A model generated the notes under the pieces. That model was not told the origin of the DNA. It did no database searches and saw nothing but the letters and a program-made list of their open reading frames with translations. Below are positions 13,871-35,345 of a DNA stretch of 64,000 nucleotides, piece after piece; within the stretch, counting starts at the first letter, position 1; each line of letters begins with the position of its first letter. Origin of the DNA: Trematomus loennbergii (taxonomy: Eukaryota; Chordata; Actinopteri; Perciformes; Nototheniidae); the NCBI GenBank assembly GCA_012861695.1, contig JAAOOA010000323.1:191001-255000 (forward strand). The letters are read 5' to 3'. Position numbers and translations under genes: made by a program.

Positions 13871-15510
13871 CAAGTGAAACCACACTCATCGGTTGCGGCA
13901 GCAGCTGCATCAGCATCAGAAGGATGTCTACCGCTGTCAGATGGGGATACCTCCGAAGAGGGCTCCGGGGCTGAGAGCAGCAGACAAGACCCCAACGATA
14001 CCTCTTCTTCAGAGCACGAGCAACCTGATGGGTCATTGGAGCGGCAGCAGCAGCGGAAGTGGAAGCGGGAGGGAAAGAGGCCAATGAAGTCGGGACTGGG
14101 GCCGGTTGAAACTCCTGAGGAGGGGGCAGGGGCCGTGGACTCAACCTGTTTGCCCTGGTGCACCATACGAATTAGACCCCTAATATGGTCCCCGGGCCCC
14201 CGCTAAACATTGTGAATATTTATACCGTGTATACTGTTTTTGTTATGCATACTGTGTATACTGTGTATACTGTTTTTGTTAAAATAAAAACATTGTTATA
14301 ATTAAATAAATATTAAATATAACCTTGAAGGTTCCCAGGGGCGGATAAAGTGCCACTTTCCATCAGCACCGGGGAGGCACTCTCCTTGGTGCTGAACCCT
14401 GTGATGAGCGCTCAAGTGTTGGCGGAGGAGGTGTAAGCCAGAGGAGGGTGAAAAAAAGTTAAAGTGTTTGAACCTCCAGCCCAGAAGGGGGGTGGTGGTG
14501 CCAATAAGAAGGCCGAATTTGGATGCTGAGGGGCGGGCAGCATTAAGGTTACCAGGGCATGAGAATACCCCCACAGAAGGGGTGGTGCCGTGAAGAAGGA
14601 CGAATATGGATGCTGATGGGCGGACATAAAAGCACCACAAATCCACCCCCCTTTAGGGTCACCAGGGGCACGAGGTTCTGGTGGGTGTGAATACCTGGGT
14701 TTAGTCCGTGGGGGAGTGCTTAACTGCGGGGCCCGGGACTCACGGTGTGCAAGGTTATGGAGGTGCCACTGTTATGGAGACATGCTGGAGGTCTCTAGTC
14801 CGTTCTTTGGGGGTCTGTGAGCCGCCAAAGAGAGATGATTTTCCCGTTGTCTCTCCTGGAAGTGTGAGATAAACTAAGTCCCCATTTCAGGGACACCTCT
14901 TGGAGGTCTCTAGGCCGTCCTTTGGGGGTCTGTGAGCCGCATTATGAGGCACTATTTTCAGATACTTTAAGTCTGTCACTTAGGGTAACCGCACCACTAA
15001 TGTACATCTCCCGAGAGTGGACGTCCATTATTCGTAAGGCCTCTAAAGCAAGAAAGAGAATGGTTAAGTTTGTAATTACCAGTGTTGTGAGTTCAATATT
15101 TTAATTAATTATAGTAAGGGAACATCTTAGGAGTTAGTGTAGTTTTGATTTCGTCCAGCCAGATCAGGAAACTCCTGGCGTATCTGGCGGACAACACACA
15201 CACGGGATGACCCACTCTGATGCCTCGTCCTGAAAAGCCCCGGCACCAGCTTACAAAGCTGCGATAGGCAAGATGCCGAAAACGCCTATAAGGGGAGGAA
15301 TGGATGATATACAGTGTAAATATGTATATTTACACATGTTCATTTTGTACATTTCTAAAATAAAGTTTGATGAAAATACTTAGTAGCCTTCTTCCCTGAA
15401 TTATTTGCTCCTATAACATATCATTCATATATAGCAGGGTACTCTTTTTTTAATTAAAAGTCCACTTGAGAACTTTTATACAAGGTCCCTGGTCCGGATC
15501 GGTAAAGTCA
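13871..15510. other. Unassigned sequence; no confident gene
   Basis: A frame at 13802-14206 encodes a low-complexity Ser/Glu-rich peptide with no recognisable domain. 14302-14700 contains an imperfect duplication (GGACGAATATGGATGCTGA against GCCGAATTTGGATGCTGAGG). GGAGGTCTCTAGKCCGTYCT recurs near 14788 and 14902. The region looks like the inside of an unclassified repeat. Confidence 0.4.
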
Positions 15511-15537
15511 CCCCCCCCCCCCCCCCCCCCCCCCCCC
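15511..15537. repeat. Poly(C) run, about 27 bases
   Basis: An uninterrupted run of about 27 cytosines. The true length is uncertain because such runs sequence badly. Confidence 0.9.
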
Positions 15538-17699
15538 GGAGCGGAGCAACAAAACTGAAATTCTTACGGCGCTCTATGCATGGGGCCCCCTTGAGGGGTT
15601 TTCCCGACATGTCGTTGCAGTAAATTAAAGGATGTTTCATGTTGTCGTTGCTGTGGACCTTCTTAATCTACCTTCTTTTGGGTCGGCAAACGGCGCCCCT
15701 GTATACACACCACATTCAATATATACATACAGTATGATGGCTTGAACTAGTGGGAGAAATGGCACTGTTTGTCTGAAGCCAATGCCTTGAACCTCGGCAA
15801 AAAAGGCATTAGAAGCATTAGAAAGTCAGGTAAACTTGCAGTTAACTTGCGGTCTGCAATGCGTGTCACGCTCGCGCACACAAGTACATATATATGCACG
15901 TTCATTCTCGCAATGCGTCAGACACAAGACGCGCGTACACAATGATGTACATTAATTTATCAGAATCAGAATTTTATTTTATTTTTTTTTATATATATAT
16001 TTTTTTATAATGGGACACAGGGTTCGGTCCGGATTGATTTGCAGTTCGGTCCGGATCCGAACAAACAGTGGTAGTTTATTACAGGCAAAAAGAACTTACT
16101 CTTCTATAACAACAGTTGTAGGTACAGTTCGGTTAGTTAGCGTATAAAATATACGGCTGTACTGACGCCATAAGACTGATGTTCCGCTCAGAGTCAGAGC
16201 GAGCCGAAAAAAGCACTGTTAGACATGGGCGGAGCCTCTCTGGTGGTTGACTAATCAGAACAGAGTGGCCGAGCTGACCAATCGGAGCACACTGGGCTCA
16301 CAGGGAGGGGGGGGCAAGAGCTGCAACGAGTCGTTTAGTGGAGAGAGTGAATACTGCTACACATACTTTACAGAGATGCTGTATGAGAAACCAATGTGAG
16401 TTTGGAAAAATGCACAGTATAAATCTATTTTAGTATCCTCAACAATGGAATTATGATCAGTGGAAATAGCCATGACACCTCTCCTTTAAATAACTCAGAC
16501 GAAGCTCATGTCTGAGGTCGGAAGGTAAACAGACGCCATATACAGCAGGTGGGCGTGGCGGTATACGCGGGAGGTTTGTCTTCTTCTTCTTCTCTCGTTT
16601 TTTTGGCGGATTGCAACTGTAAGGTGCATACCGCCACCTACTGTACTCACCGTGAAGTTGTTTGCGGCCTGCCAGTAAACCCAAAGCAGAAGAAGTGACG
16701 TCAGCGGCTTCATTTGCCTAATCCACCCCCAGGAACTCATTTCGGTGTGAACGCGATCTGCTTTAGTTCATCAGAACTAAAAGAGCTCTCATGAACTGAG
16801 TTCTCATGAACTATTGTGGGAAAAGTACTTGGTGTGAACGCGCCTAATGGGACTCCCTGATAGTTGAAACTCAACGCTAAAGGCCCCCCCCTTACATTGG
16901 AAAGTGACGACAGGGACCCTGACATAACGTCAACATAGGCCGAGTTGGGAGTGAGAATGTGTTGGCCTGGACGGCTGGTCTTCCGGCCTCACGGCTGTGT
17001 CTGTCTGCACAGCTGGCTTGCCTGCCCTATTGGCTACACCGCTACACTACTGCCTGGAGGGTGTTGCTCTTGGCCTGCATTGCCTCTTGGTGTCACCTTG
17101 CCCTTCACTACAGGGCCATATTTTAAACATTGTTATAGTGGATTGTTTCAATAAAATCTCTGGCTGGATGGAGAGATAAGCTACGCCTGCTTTCCAGAGG
17201 AACAGAAACTGTACATTGCTAATATAGTAAATCAGGAACTAGTTAAAGACAGGAACCTGTTTAAGACAGATGGAAGTGAGGAAAGCAGGAACTCATTGTG
17301 GGTCAAAGACAGATATAACTGGGAAATCAGGAACTCATTGTAGGACAGGAACAAACACAGGAACTTGTTCGAGACACTGTGCCTGACACACAGATGCTCT
17401 TAAGGAGCTTGCTCACGACACTGTCTCTCACCCCCAGACATTCTTAAGGTTAATCATAAGTTGAACAAAGGACATGAACTGAAATACATCATCATGGAAC
17501 TACTGCATTTGGTTTTACCATATTAGGTAACATATAAAGTTTGAACTACATATAGAGTTTTCCACTACATATAAAGTTTGCCACTACATTCCCTCCTTTT
17601 GATCATACTTTGATCAATCATGAAAATAAACCAAATGACAGGATCGACTGATATAACACATCAATGAATACACCCCATCGCTGGTTTAAGTGAACACAT
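15538..17699. other. Non-coding, decayed transposon sequence
   Basis: No gene is visible. 16200-16490 resembles a common fish DNA-transposon repeat (CCAATCGGAGCACACTGGGC, TACAGAGATGCTGTATGAGA). 16590-16690 resembles a dispersed repeat containing GCATACCGCCACCTACTGTA. 16735-16850 has inverted GGTGTGAACGCG blocks typical of short TIR elements. 17200-17560 has repeated GGAACT/AAAGACAG words and may be part of the retroviral remnant that follows. Confidence 0.4.
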
Positions 17700-19230
17700 C
17701 ACAAATATATCATGGAAAATGCAAAGGAACCATTCTGCGATCGTCCAGACTCTCCAACAGTTTTTGAATTGCTCACATCGTTTACGGATGCGTTGTCGTC
17801 TGTCCAGGCGATCCTTCAACACGAGGCGGAGAGGCTCCATCTGTCAGTGTGAAGTCACTTGGTTGGCTTGTAACAATGTCAACGAAGCCCCACACAATGA
17901 TAGCACAAACGAGGAACCAGAGGCATATGAAACAGCTCAACTGGCACTCGCTCATGCCACCCTGTGCGTGTGTAGTGTGAGAGTCAGGTGTATGTGGTGC
18001 AGTGTGGTGCTGGTGGTGACTTGGCACGTCACTTGTTGTCGTCTGCTTCTACCGTTGGTGACTTGGCACGTCACTTGTTGTCGTCTGCTTCTACCGTTGG
18101 TGACTTGGCACGTCACTTGTTGTCGTCTGCTTCTACCGTTGGTGACTTGGCACGTCACTTGTTGTCGTCTGTTTCTCCCGTTTCTCCTGGCCTGTGACTA
18201 CGACCTTGCAGTGGCTGGCGTGGACCCACGTGGCTCTCTCGGCGACCTTGACCGCTGTCTGGGTGACGAGAAGCACCTGGTAGGGACCTTGCCAATGGTT
18301 GGATTTCCAGCTCTTTCTCCGGAGATCCTTGACCAACACGTAGTCGCCGGCTGGAGACGGTGAAGTGGACCAGTGGCAGGAGTAGGTAGAGCTGCTGCTA
18401 CCTGACGTCTGATATCTGCTAAAGTGGATGACAGGTTAACACAATATGACAACATAGCATCCTCACACAAGGTTGTGGAGGGGAGAGGATATCCTGGAGC
18501 CTTGATTCCAATCTGTGGAGGAGCACCAAAAGGATTTCAAATGGGCTGAGTTGGCTTCGTGTTCGTTTCCGCATCCTCATGTACATCAGCACAATGGGCA
18601 GAGCCTGTGTCCACAACAGACCTGTGTCTGCGCAGCATTTTGCTAGCTTGTTTTTAATTGTGCCGTTCTCTCTTTCCACCGCACCCCCACTCTGTGGATG
18701 GTAAGCACAATGCTTTCTGATGTCCATGCCCAGGTATTCTCCTATCTGTGCAATGGCCTCATTAGCAAAATGTGAACCATTGTCGCTAGAGATCTTGTCT
18801 GGTATTCCCCATCTAGGAATGATTTCCCTCAGTAATGCCTTTGCCACAGCATTTGCTGTCTGTGCGTTTACTGGGAAAGCTTCAACCCACTTGGACCACA
18901 TGTCAACCACCACCAACAATGCTTCTTACCCTCTGATGGACTAAGCTCAATGAAATCCAGCATTAGGTGCTCAAATGGTCTGGTGGGAGGTGGATGTGCT
19001 CCGGGTCCTGTAACCTTTACCGGTCTACCAGAATTTTTGTAATGCAAATTAAGCATGCTTCACAGTGCTTTTGAGCTGTTACTGTGAACCCCCTTGTGAA
19101 CCATGCCTGATTGATAGCCTCTAACATCCCTCCTTTTGACACATGATCTAACCCATGTGTCAACTTAGCAAAATGTGGATTGCATTTGGACCAACCCAGA
19201 TGCTGGCGGTTGGGTCAAAAACAGCACCAG
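17700..19230 (-). pseudogene. Endogenous retrovirus remnant: integrase region, broken
   Basis: On the minus strand an integrase-like region can be read in pieces. The zinc-binding N-terminal part has H-x3-H and C-x2-C near 19060-19175. A D,D-35-E-type catalytic core follows (18419-19000), with the SSDNGSHF aspartate and the ERENGTIK glutamate visible. A C-terminal GPY-type segment (GPYQVLL near 18270) is also present. The pieces lie in different frames, with breaks near 19035, 18930 and 18520. Protease, RT and RNase H are not present upstream; tandem repeats lie there instead. The pattern resembles gamma/epsilon-type fish retroviruses. It is an inactive fossil, and no LTR pair could be confirmed. 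Confidence 0.7.
18015..18182. repeat. 42-bp tandem repeat, 4 copies, within the retroviral remnant
   Basis: GGTGACTTGGCACGTCACTT plus GTTGTCGTCTGCTTCTACCGTT is repeated four times. The period is a multiple of three and the array follows the GPY-type segment. Confidence 0.9.
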
Positions 19231-19370
19231 CAGCCTTCCACTGAGCCTTCTCAACCGGTGGGGCGAGCTGCTGCATGGAAGTCAGTGATGACATGCTATC
19301 AGTGAAGGAGGAAACAGGAATTTTAACAAATGAGTGTGCGTGAGGTGCGAGAGGAATCAGAGCAGCTGCC

Positions 19371-19475
19371 TTTGCAGCTGAGTCAGCAGACGGGGTGAGA
19401 GGGGGACGGGGTGCGAGGGGGATGGGGTGACAGGAAGGGGTGAGAGGGGACGGGGTGCGAGGGGATGGGGTGCGA
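19371..19475. repeat. G-rich short tandem repeat
   Basis: Repeats of GGGGTGCGAGGGG/GGGGATGGGGTG/GGGGTGAGAGGGG. Several closely spaced G4 runs on the plus strand could form a quadruplex; that is an inference from base content. Confidence 0.75.
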
Positions 19476-19487
19476 GACATGTTACAA

Positions 19488-19975
19488 CACCTCACCACCC
19501 TCACATCAAAGGACATACATCAAAGGCTAATTAGATTAGACATCAAAGGATCTACTACAAGGGGGAATATCACACCTACATGTCACAACACCTCACCCCT
19601 CACATCAAAGGATAGACATCAAAGGGTAATTAGATTAGACAACAAAAGGATCTACTACAAGGGGGAATTCACACCTACATGTTACAAACACCTCACCCCT
19701 CACATCAAAGGATAGACATCAAGGGTCAGACATCAAAGGCTAATTAGATTACACAACAAAGGATCTACTACAATGGGGAATATCACACCTACATGTTACA
19801 AACACCTCACCCCTCACATCAAAGGATAGACATCAAAGGGGCAGACATCAAAGCCTAATTAGATTACACAACAAAGGATCTACTACAATGGGGAATATCA
19901 CACCTACATGCTACAACACCTCACCCCCTCACATCAAAGGATATCACACCTATCTGTGAAATCACACCTTCACGT
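19488..19975. repeat. ~100-117-bp tandem repeat, about 4.5 copies
   Basis: Copies start ACCTCACCCCTCACATCAAA near 19488, 19591, 19689, 19806 and 19917. They share GGATCTACTACAA and ATCACACCTACATGTTACAA. Unit length varies because a CAGACATCAAAGG block is duplicated in some copies. Confidence 0.9.
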
Positions 19976-20235
19976 GATAACACCTCGAACAAGGGCTCAT
20001 TAGCATATCAAAGGGGCTCATTAGCATAAGTAGGAGGCGGGACATAGCAGGTGTGACCTGTCACTTTTCACGTCTCCTGCCCCTCAGTATTACGACCCTG
20101 AGTGCCTTGGTGGCGTTGTCTGGCTTTGGTTAAATAGGATTTCAAACAAACACTCCCACGTGCCGCCACAACATCTCACATCAACTACCTTTCATAGTAA
20201 GCAGAGAAAAACAAGAGTGACAGACATAATTCAAG
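19976..20235. other. Non-coding, between repeats and myosin 3' end
   Basis: Contains a duplicated GGCTCATTAGCATA word near 19994 and 20017 and nothing gene-like. Confidence 0.4.
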
Positions 20236-20250
20236 TGTAACAGCTTAAGC

Positions 20251-20256
20251 TTTATT
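20251..20256 (-). terminator. Polyadenylation signal of the myosin gene
   Basis: AATAAA on the minus strand, 57 bp past the TGA at 20315-20313. It fits the short 3' UTR of vertebrate skeletal myosin genes. Confidence 0.8.
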
Positions 20257-20312
20257 TCAGCATGAGTTGTATCGTATTATATGATTCAACACAGGGAAAC
20301 ACTCCTTGTGCT

Positions 20313-30141
<9,829 letters not shown>

Positions 30142-30596
30142 GATTGCGGTCTATGTCTGGGTAGCAAGTCAAACAACATCGATTTTAGAATCATGTCAGC
30201 TCATGCCATTGAACATTGAGTAATTGTTATGGTGTTGTATTAAACAGTTAATATATCCACATCAGAATAATTTTCATTGCATCATTACAAGGGACCTTTA
30301 CTGTAATCGTATTAAGTCGCTCAACTCTGCACACCAAATGTCTATTGCATGTGTGTCTGTCACGTGAGGTCCCTCCTGAGTTTCTATTCCTGAGGTATAT
30401 TCCCTTTTTCCCCATTAAAGGGGTCCAAGTGGCCTACAGCTTGTAAAGACTATTCAAGCTCATTTTTTATATTTGGCTGTATAAATAAAATGAAGTAAAA
30501 AATGAACACTAGCTTTTACATTTTAAAACCTGAGATCACTGATGTAAAACAACAAACACTTGAAAAAAGAAAATGAATGGTAAAAGTTGTACATAC

Positions 30597-30639
30597 CTTA
30601 CTCTTCCCACTTGTGAAAAAAATGTCGTATTCCACAAAC
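30597..30639 (-). other. Myosin 5' UTR exon 2
   Basis: A 43-bp block flanked by TTTTTCATTAG (acceptor) and GTATGT (donor). The next acceptor, TACCCAG, precedes a 15-bp leader (30156-30142) before the start codon. Two short non-coding leader exons are usual for sarcomeric myosin genes. Confidence 0.65.
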
Positions 30640-30849
30640 CTAATGAAAAAGAAAATATTTAGTCAGTGCAGGAAATAAAAAGAAATATTATTATTATTAA
30701 TAATTATTCATTTTAAAGTTAAGTGAAAAGTATATATTACATTTTGTGTCAGAGGAAAGAAAAGATTGCTTTGAATATCAATAAATACATTATCATGACG
30801 TTTTTAACAGATTTCTTAAAATACAATGCATAAGACAAGACCCCCTCAC

Positions 30850-30880
30850 CACAAGCAGGCACTCCACTGGTCATCCACCA
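30850..30880 (-). other. Probable myosin 5' UTR exon 1
   Basis: Ends at a donor, GTG/GTGAGG (30850/30849). The transcription start is placed about 25-30 bp downstream of the TATA-like AATATAAGG; the exact start is inferred. Confidence 0.5.
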
Positions 30881-30904
30881 CACACCTCAAGCAGTCCGTG
30901 GACC

Positions 30905-30967
30905 CCTTATATTCAGTCTGGCTTGCTTACATTGCAGAAGTTCAACAGACTGATGTGCCAAATATGG
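30905..30967 (-). promoter_or_regulatory. Myosin core promoter: TATA box and CArG box
   Basis: On the minus strand AATATAAGG (30913-30905) is a TATA-like element. A perfect CArG box, CCAAATATGG (30958-30967), lies about 45 bp upstream of it. CArG boxes bind SRF and are typical of striated-muscle promoters. The spacing to the leader exon and donor supports the assignment. Confidence 0.65.
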
Positions 30968-30969
30968 TA

Positions 30970-32210
30970 AGGATGACAGATGGGTCATGAGGTATTTCAA
31001 ATATTTTGCTGATACTACATTTGGGAGAATCCCTACCTTATGTGATAAATTACTAAGGTAGATGACAGTGGACATTATGGTCTAATTATTTTGTAATTGT
31101 GCTTGTTTGGTCATTTGTGCCTTTAAATATTAGTGGTGGTTAATTGTTGGGAGATGAGAAAATGAGGAAAATCATTTTCTAATTAATGGCAACTTTGATT
31201 GGAAATGCAATAGTGAAGCACACAAGTTACTATTTGCATTGCACACAAACAAGTTTAAAATGTATGGCATCCCAATGGGGTATACTGAGCTCGATCAACA
31301 CTATTCTGTTCTCCTGAATAATCATAACATTGGAATACAATGGGATATTTATTTTGAACTTGAAAATTAATTAATTGTTCTTTTGTGTATGTTTTTGTTT
31401 TGTTTATTTGACTGTACCGCACTTTGGTCTTGGGCTTTTATTGTATGTATCTGAGCCACATTTGTTAGGGACCCACTGTCATACTCCATCATGTCATTTG
31501 AGTAGTTCCATGTCATCAATGAGTGGGAGGTTACAAGGCTCGCCGTGGATAGGTTGACTGTCTATTGATAAATTAAAAAGAATGTTCTGACCAAAATGGA
31601 ATGCTTTAAGCAGTAGGAAACATACTGTAAACATTTCTTTCTTTCTTTTTCTCGCCATGACACTGCTTTGAGATGTGCCTTGGATGTCAAGAAATGTATT
31701 TAATCAGTGTTTCTAACATCTACTGAATCTATCAAGCGATGGAAAAGCACTAATAAAGTAAAATAGTAAGGTCACATCAGGGAAAATGCATCACATAAAC
31801 ATTTTGTCTGATAAATCACATTTCTGCAGACTATTCTGAGAATTTTAAAACATTGTCCAATAGTAAATGTGTGAGTATAAATGATGATGTGATGTTCAGA
31901 TTTGCTCTACCTAGCAGGGGCAGTGAGAAAGCAGCAGATTGATGGCTCTCAGTAAAGCCCTCCCACTCCATAGTCGTGCTGTGTCAACAGTATCTCATTA
32001 CACCAGCTCAATGTAATTAGATAGGTGTTGAGGCACAAGACAGTTGTTGAAGCGTATGTAAAAAGCTTGTCTGTTGAGTTACCAAAGTTGGATTGCATGG
32101 TGTGAAAACGCTTTGACCACTCATGATAGCATTAGTCTTTTTTGTAATGCTCCAGTATTCTCCAGGATTTGTTCTGTACTATCTGTTTGTTTGTTTTTTC
32201 TGGATTGTAG
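30970..32210. other. Intergenic region between myosin promoter and NLR exons
   Basis: AT-rich DNA without a convincing gene. Short frames at 31375-31557 and 32123 onward have no domain. If the NLR exons belong to one gene, its first exons and promoter lie here, giving a head-to-head arrangement with myosin. Confidence 0.4.
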
Positions 32211-32300
32211 ATGATTGTGAAAATTCCAGTCCTAGTGTAACGGAGGGCAAGACCTCTTCGCCGCTTTCAGAGAAGCAGCTCATCAAACGCCCACGGATTG
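32211..32300 (+). pseudogene. Candidate upstream exon, possibly of the NLR gene
   Basis: A 90-bp open block bounded by TTCTGGATTGTAG (acceptor) and GGATTG/GTAGTA (donor). Entered in phase 1 it encodes a Ser-rich segment followed by the basic, NLS-like EKQLIKRPRI. The exit phase (1) fits the entry phase of the Walker A exon at 34706. Assignment to the same gene rests on phase and position only. Confidence 0.35.
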
Positions 32301-33011
32301 GTAGTACATACACACAACGCGTCAACTTTGTTATATTGCAGCTCCAAATGAACTTGGCACCCGGTTAAAGTTCATTGATTTATTCAAACTGGATTCAGTC
32401 AGCCATGCTGCTAATACGTCAAATTGCAGTACTGTAATGTTAAAAAAAATTGTCTTTTGACTTACTATAAAAGGTCCTTCTTTTCTTTTTGTACTGTGAA
32501 CCTTTTAAAGAGTTTATTTATTTATTTTATAAAGTCCTTCATAGCTGACTGAAGCACTTTTTATGTGTTTGACCTTTCAATGTAAAGTACACGGGGTGGG
32601 CTGGCGGGGCCAAACAACTACACAATCAATCACAAATGTCATCGCACCAGAAAATGGTGAGCAACTCTCATTCCATTTAATATATTGTATCCAGTTTCCA
32701 TAACATCCAACTAAAAGTGTCTTTGAGTTTTCTCTTTGCTTCTGCGCATATGTAACATTATGTCCTTGATGCTTGGCATGAAGCTCTCGCATTTCCTTGA
32801 CAGAATTATTCGTGTGTGTGGCTTGCTACCAACATCAAGATGTAACCATAACATTTGAAATAGAGGAATGAGATGTTTCCATTCCACAGTAATGTGCACA
32901 TGTAAAGGGGTTACTGGCATCGTAACTCTGTTTCCTTTACTGAGTATCATATTACCAATGACAGCCGGTTCTCGAGTTCAGAAACAAAAGCTTACTTGAC
33001 TAAGAGCAACA

Positions 33012-33898
33012 TGATCTGTATGGAGCTATATCAGGGTCATAAGTTTTGATCATTCAAAAAAATACAATTTATTTGAAAGTTCAAGTTTTTATCCTGAACT
33101 TTGAAAAATACAATGATGTATTCAAAATAAAAATAAGTATTTCAAATGATTTTTCAGGTTGAATATTATTTTGATTCAGTTCAGCATTATTTTTTAATCA
33201 AATATTTATTTTCAGTTTCAAATCTTGTTTTTTCAGGTTTCACAGTTTTTTTGGCCTTCGGATCTTTTTTTTGCTCTCAGACTTTTGGCAATATGTGCAA
33301 TATATGCCGTTAAAAACTGTGCAATATATACTTATTAAATCCTCAGATCTTTTATGGGGTGTGTATTATGTAAATTGTGTAATTAAAAAATAAATTACTA
33401 TTTACTTTTTGATTCTTCTTGCTTTAGGTAACATTAAGCTGTCTTTCTTAATTGCGGATACGTAATTTCACAATCGACAGTAGCACAGTTTATTGCTCTT
33501 ATACCGCGATTGTTGCCAACTACGATGCTCAACAGCTCGCTTAACGGAACTTTGACGCTGGTATCAGTTTTGTTTCCCACCAATCACGGGAGTATTGTGT
33601 ATAGAAAGTGTTGAGTTATATTTCTCGCGCTACCTTACATCCATGAAGGCAACATGACAGAGGGAGGGCTGTCACGAAAAAAAAAAGATCTGAAAGCAAA
33701 AGAAAAAAAATGTGAAACCTGAAAAAACAAGATTTGAAACTGAAAATAAATATTTGATTCAAAAATATTGCTGAACTGAATCAAAATTAATATTCAACCT
33801 GAAAAATGTTTGAAATACTTATTTTTATTTTGAATACATCATTGTATTTTTTTGAATGATCAAAACGTATGACCCTGATATAGCTCCATACAGATCTG
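33012..33898. mobile_element. Fold-back type element with ~200-230-bp inverted repeats
   Basis: The left arm (33012-33245) starts GATCTGTATGGAGCTATATC. The right arm (33705-33898) is its reverse complement with scattered differences, including matching blocks TTGATCATTCAAAAAAATAC and TATTTATTTTCAGTTTCAAA. About 450 bp of unrelated interior lies between. No transposase. Long arms point to a MITE or fold-back element; family unknown. Confidence 0.8.
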
Positions 33899-34705
33899 TT
33901 AATGTGCAGCACCTGAATTATTATTTAGAATTGTATATAAACAATAATATTTTACATTTTAATAATACTATCAGAAATATACATTTTATTTAAAGTCGCT
34001 CAAAGTCACTTTACATCTCATAACATCTCTCTTTAGATATAATGTGCAATAAGCAACAAAGCACAAGTAATACAGTCAAACATTTTAAATCAACAATAAA
34101 ATATGCAATTATTAACAGAATGCAATAACTTGCACAAAAGATTATTCCATTTCACTTACTGTTACTTTTTACACACTTTGAATGTTGAGTGTTATATAAT
34201 AACTTTGTTTTTGCAAATTAACAGAAATGTTTCTTTGAACCTGCTATTAAAAAGTACTAAATATTGTCATTGCAACTTTGCAACGTATCCTCAAGAAGAG
34301 CAATTCTGCCCTCTACACAGTTTATAATGTTTGATTCCCTCAGATCACTGGGAACGGTACATCGCTGCAGTGATGCGGTTACTGCAGTGAAGGTAGGAGT
34401 GACTCAGTGAGCACCCGGTGAGGGACGTCCAGCTGGAGAGTGTGTGGGTCAGCCTGAGAACGCCAAACAGAGGGAGGGACAGACCTGATCAAACCCCTGG
34501 ATCAGAAGGAAAAGGGGGCAGAACACCAGGTTAGCATGATAGCGTTCAACATGTACTTCCATGTGGTACATGTAGATGATAGAAACAATAAATGGGTGAA
34601 AAAACAATGAACCTTTACAGAAATTCATCATAAATACACACCATTATTCTAATCATGCATTAATGAAGTCTGCTCGACATGAACTGAAACATTTTCACCA
34701 AACAG

Positions 34706-34860
34706 AGCCGGATGGGGATTATGGCTTCATGGATTCCAGAGTGACATTGGAGACCTTCCTTAAGGGATGTGCAGGGAAGGTGACAATTGTTGTCGGCCCG
34801 GCTGGATCAGGAAAAACTCTGCTGATGTCTTGTTTAGGACAGCAGTGGGCACAACGACTA
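34706..34860 (+). pseudogene. NLR gene, exon with NACHT Walker A
   Basis: Bounded by an acceptor (TTTTCACCAAACAG) and a donor (CGACTA/GTACGT). It encodes an acidic lead-in, then RVTLETFLKGCAGKVTIVV, then GPAGSGKT (the P-loop) and LGQQWAQRL. This is the start of a NACHT ATPase domain of a cytosolic NLR; wording and spacing resemble CIITA/NLRC5 more than NLRP proteins. The following exon (41583) is 6.7 kb away because an L2 LINE and another element lie between. Both exons meet in phase 0. Confidence 0.7.
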
Positions 34861-35345
34861 GTACGTTTAAAACATTCATCATTCAGAGTTCGGCAGGTAA
34901 ACTGTTATTTTCTATATACTTTGAGTAAATCATTGAAAAATCAATATTTATTGACATATCAGTATAAATGATTGGAATTTCTCAAAAAAAGACAAAGAAA
35001 GACAAATTATAAAACCACTCACCCTTAAAGCACATGATACCTAAAATAAATATCCATGCCTATGGAATGATTTTAGAAGCATGAAAACAAATAAGATCAA
35101 AACCAACACATGAGAACACTAAGGATATGAAGGTAGCACCTGTAGGAAAGTTAGCAGCAACATCAATCACCAGATGGACGGCAGTGCTGTGTTTTTGGTG
35201 TTAAGGAGGCGGACAGCTTCAGGATATCTGCTGTTCTGGAACCTGGATGTTCTGGTCTTAATGCGACTTAAGCCCCGGACACACCAAGCCGATTTCAGCC
35301 GTCGATAGATGTCTGGCCGTCGATGAGCGTCCTGTCGCCCTACTC

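Noticed and set aside
13802..14206. 134-residue Ser/Glu-rich frame as a gene
   Set aside because: Low complexity, overlapping frames on the other strand look equally open, no homology recognised.
19488..19975. CRISPR-like repeat-spacer array
   Set aside because: Units are contiguous ~100-117-bp repeats without unique spacers, in a vertebrate genome.
34330..34396. Possible small exon between TTCCCTCAG and GAAG/GTAGGA
   Set aside because: Open in one phase only, and the encoded peptide resembles nothing; the phase does not support joining to neighbouring NLR exons.
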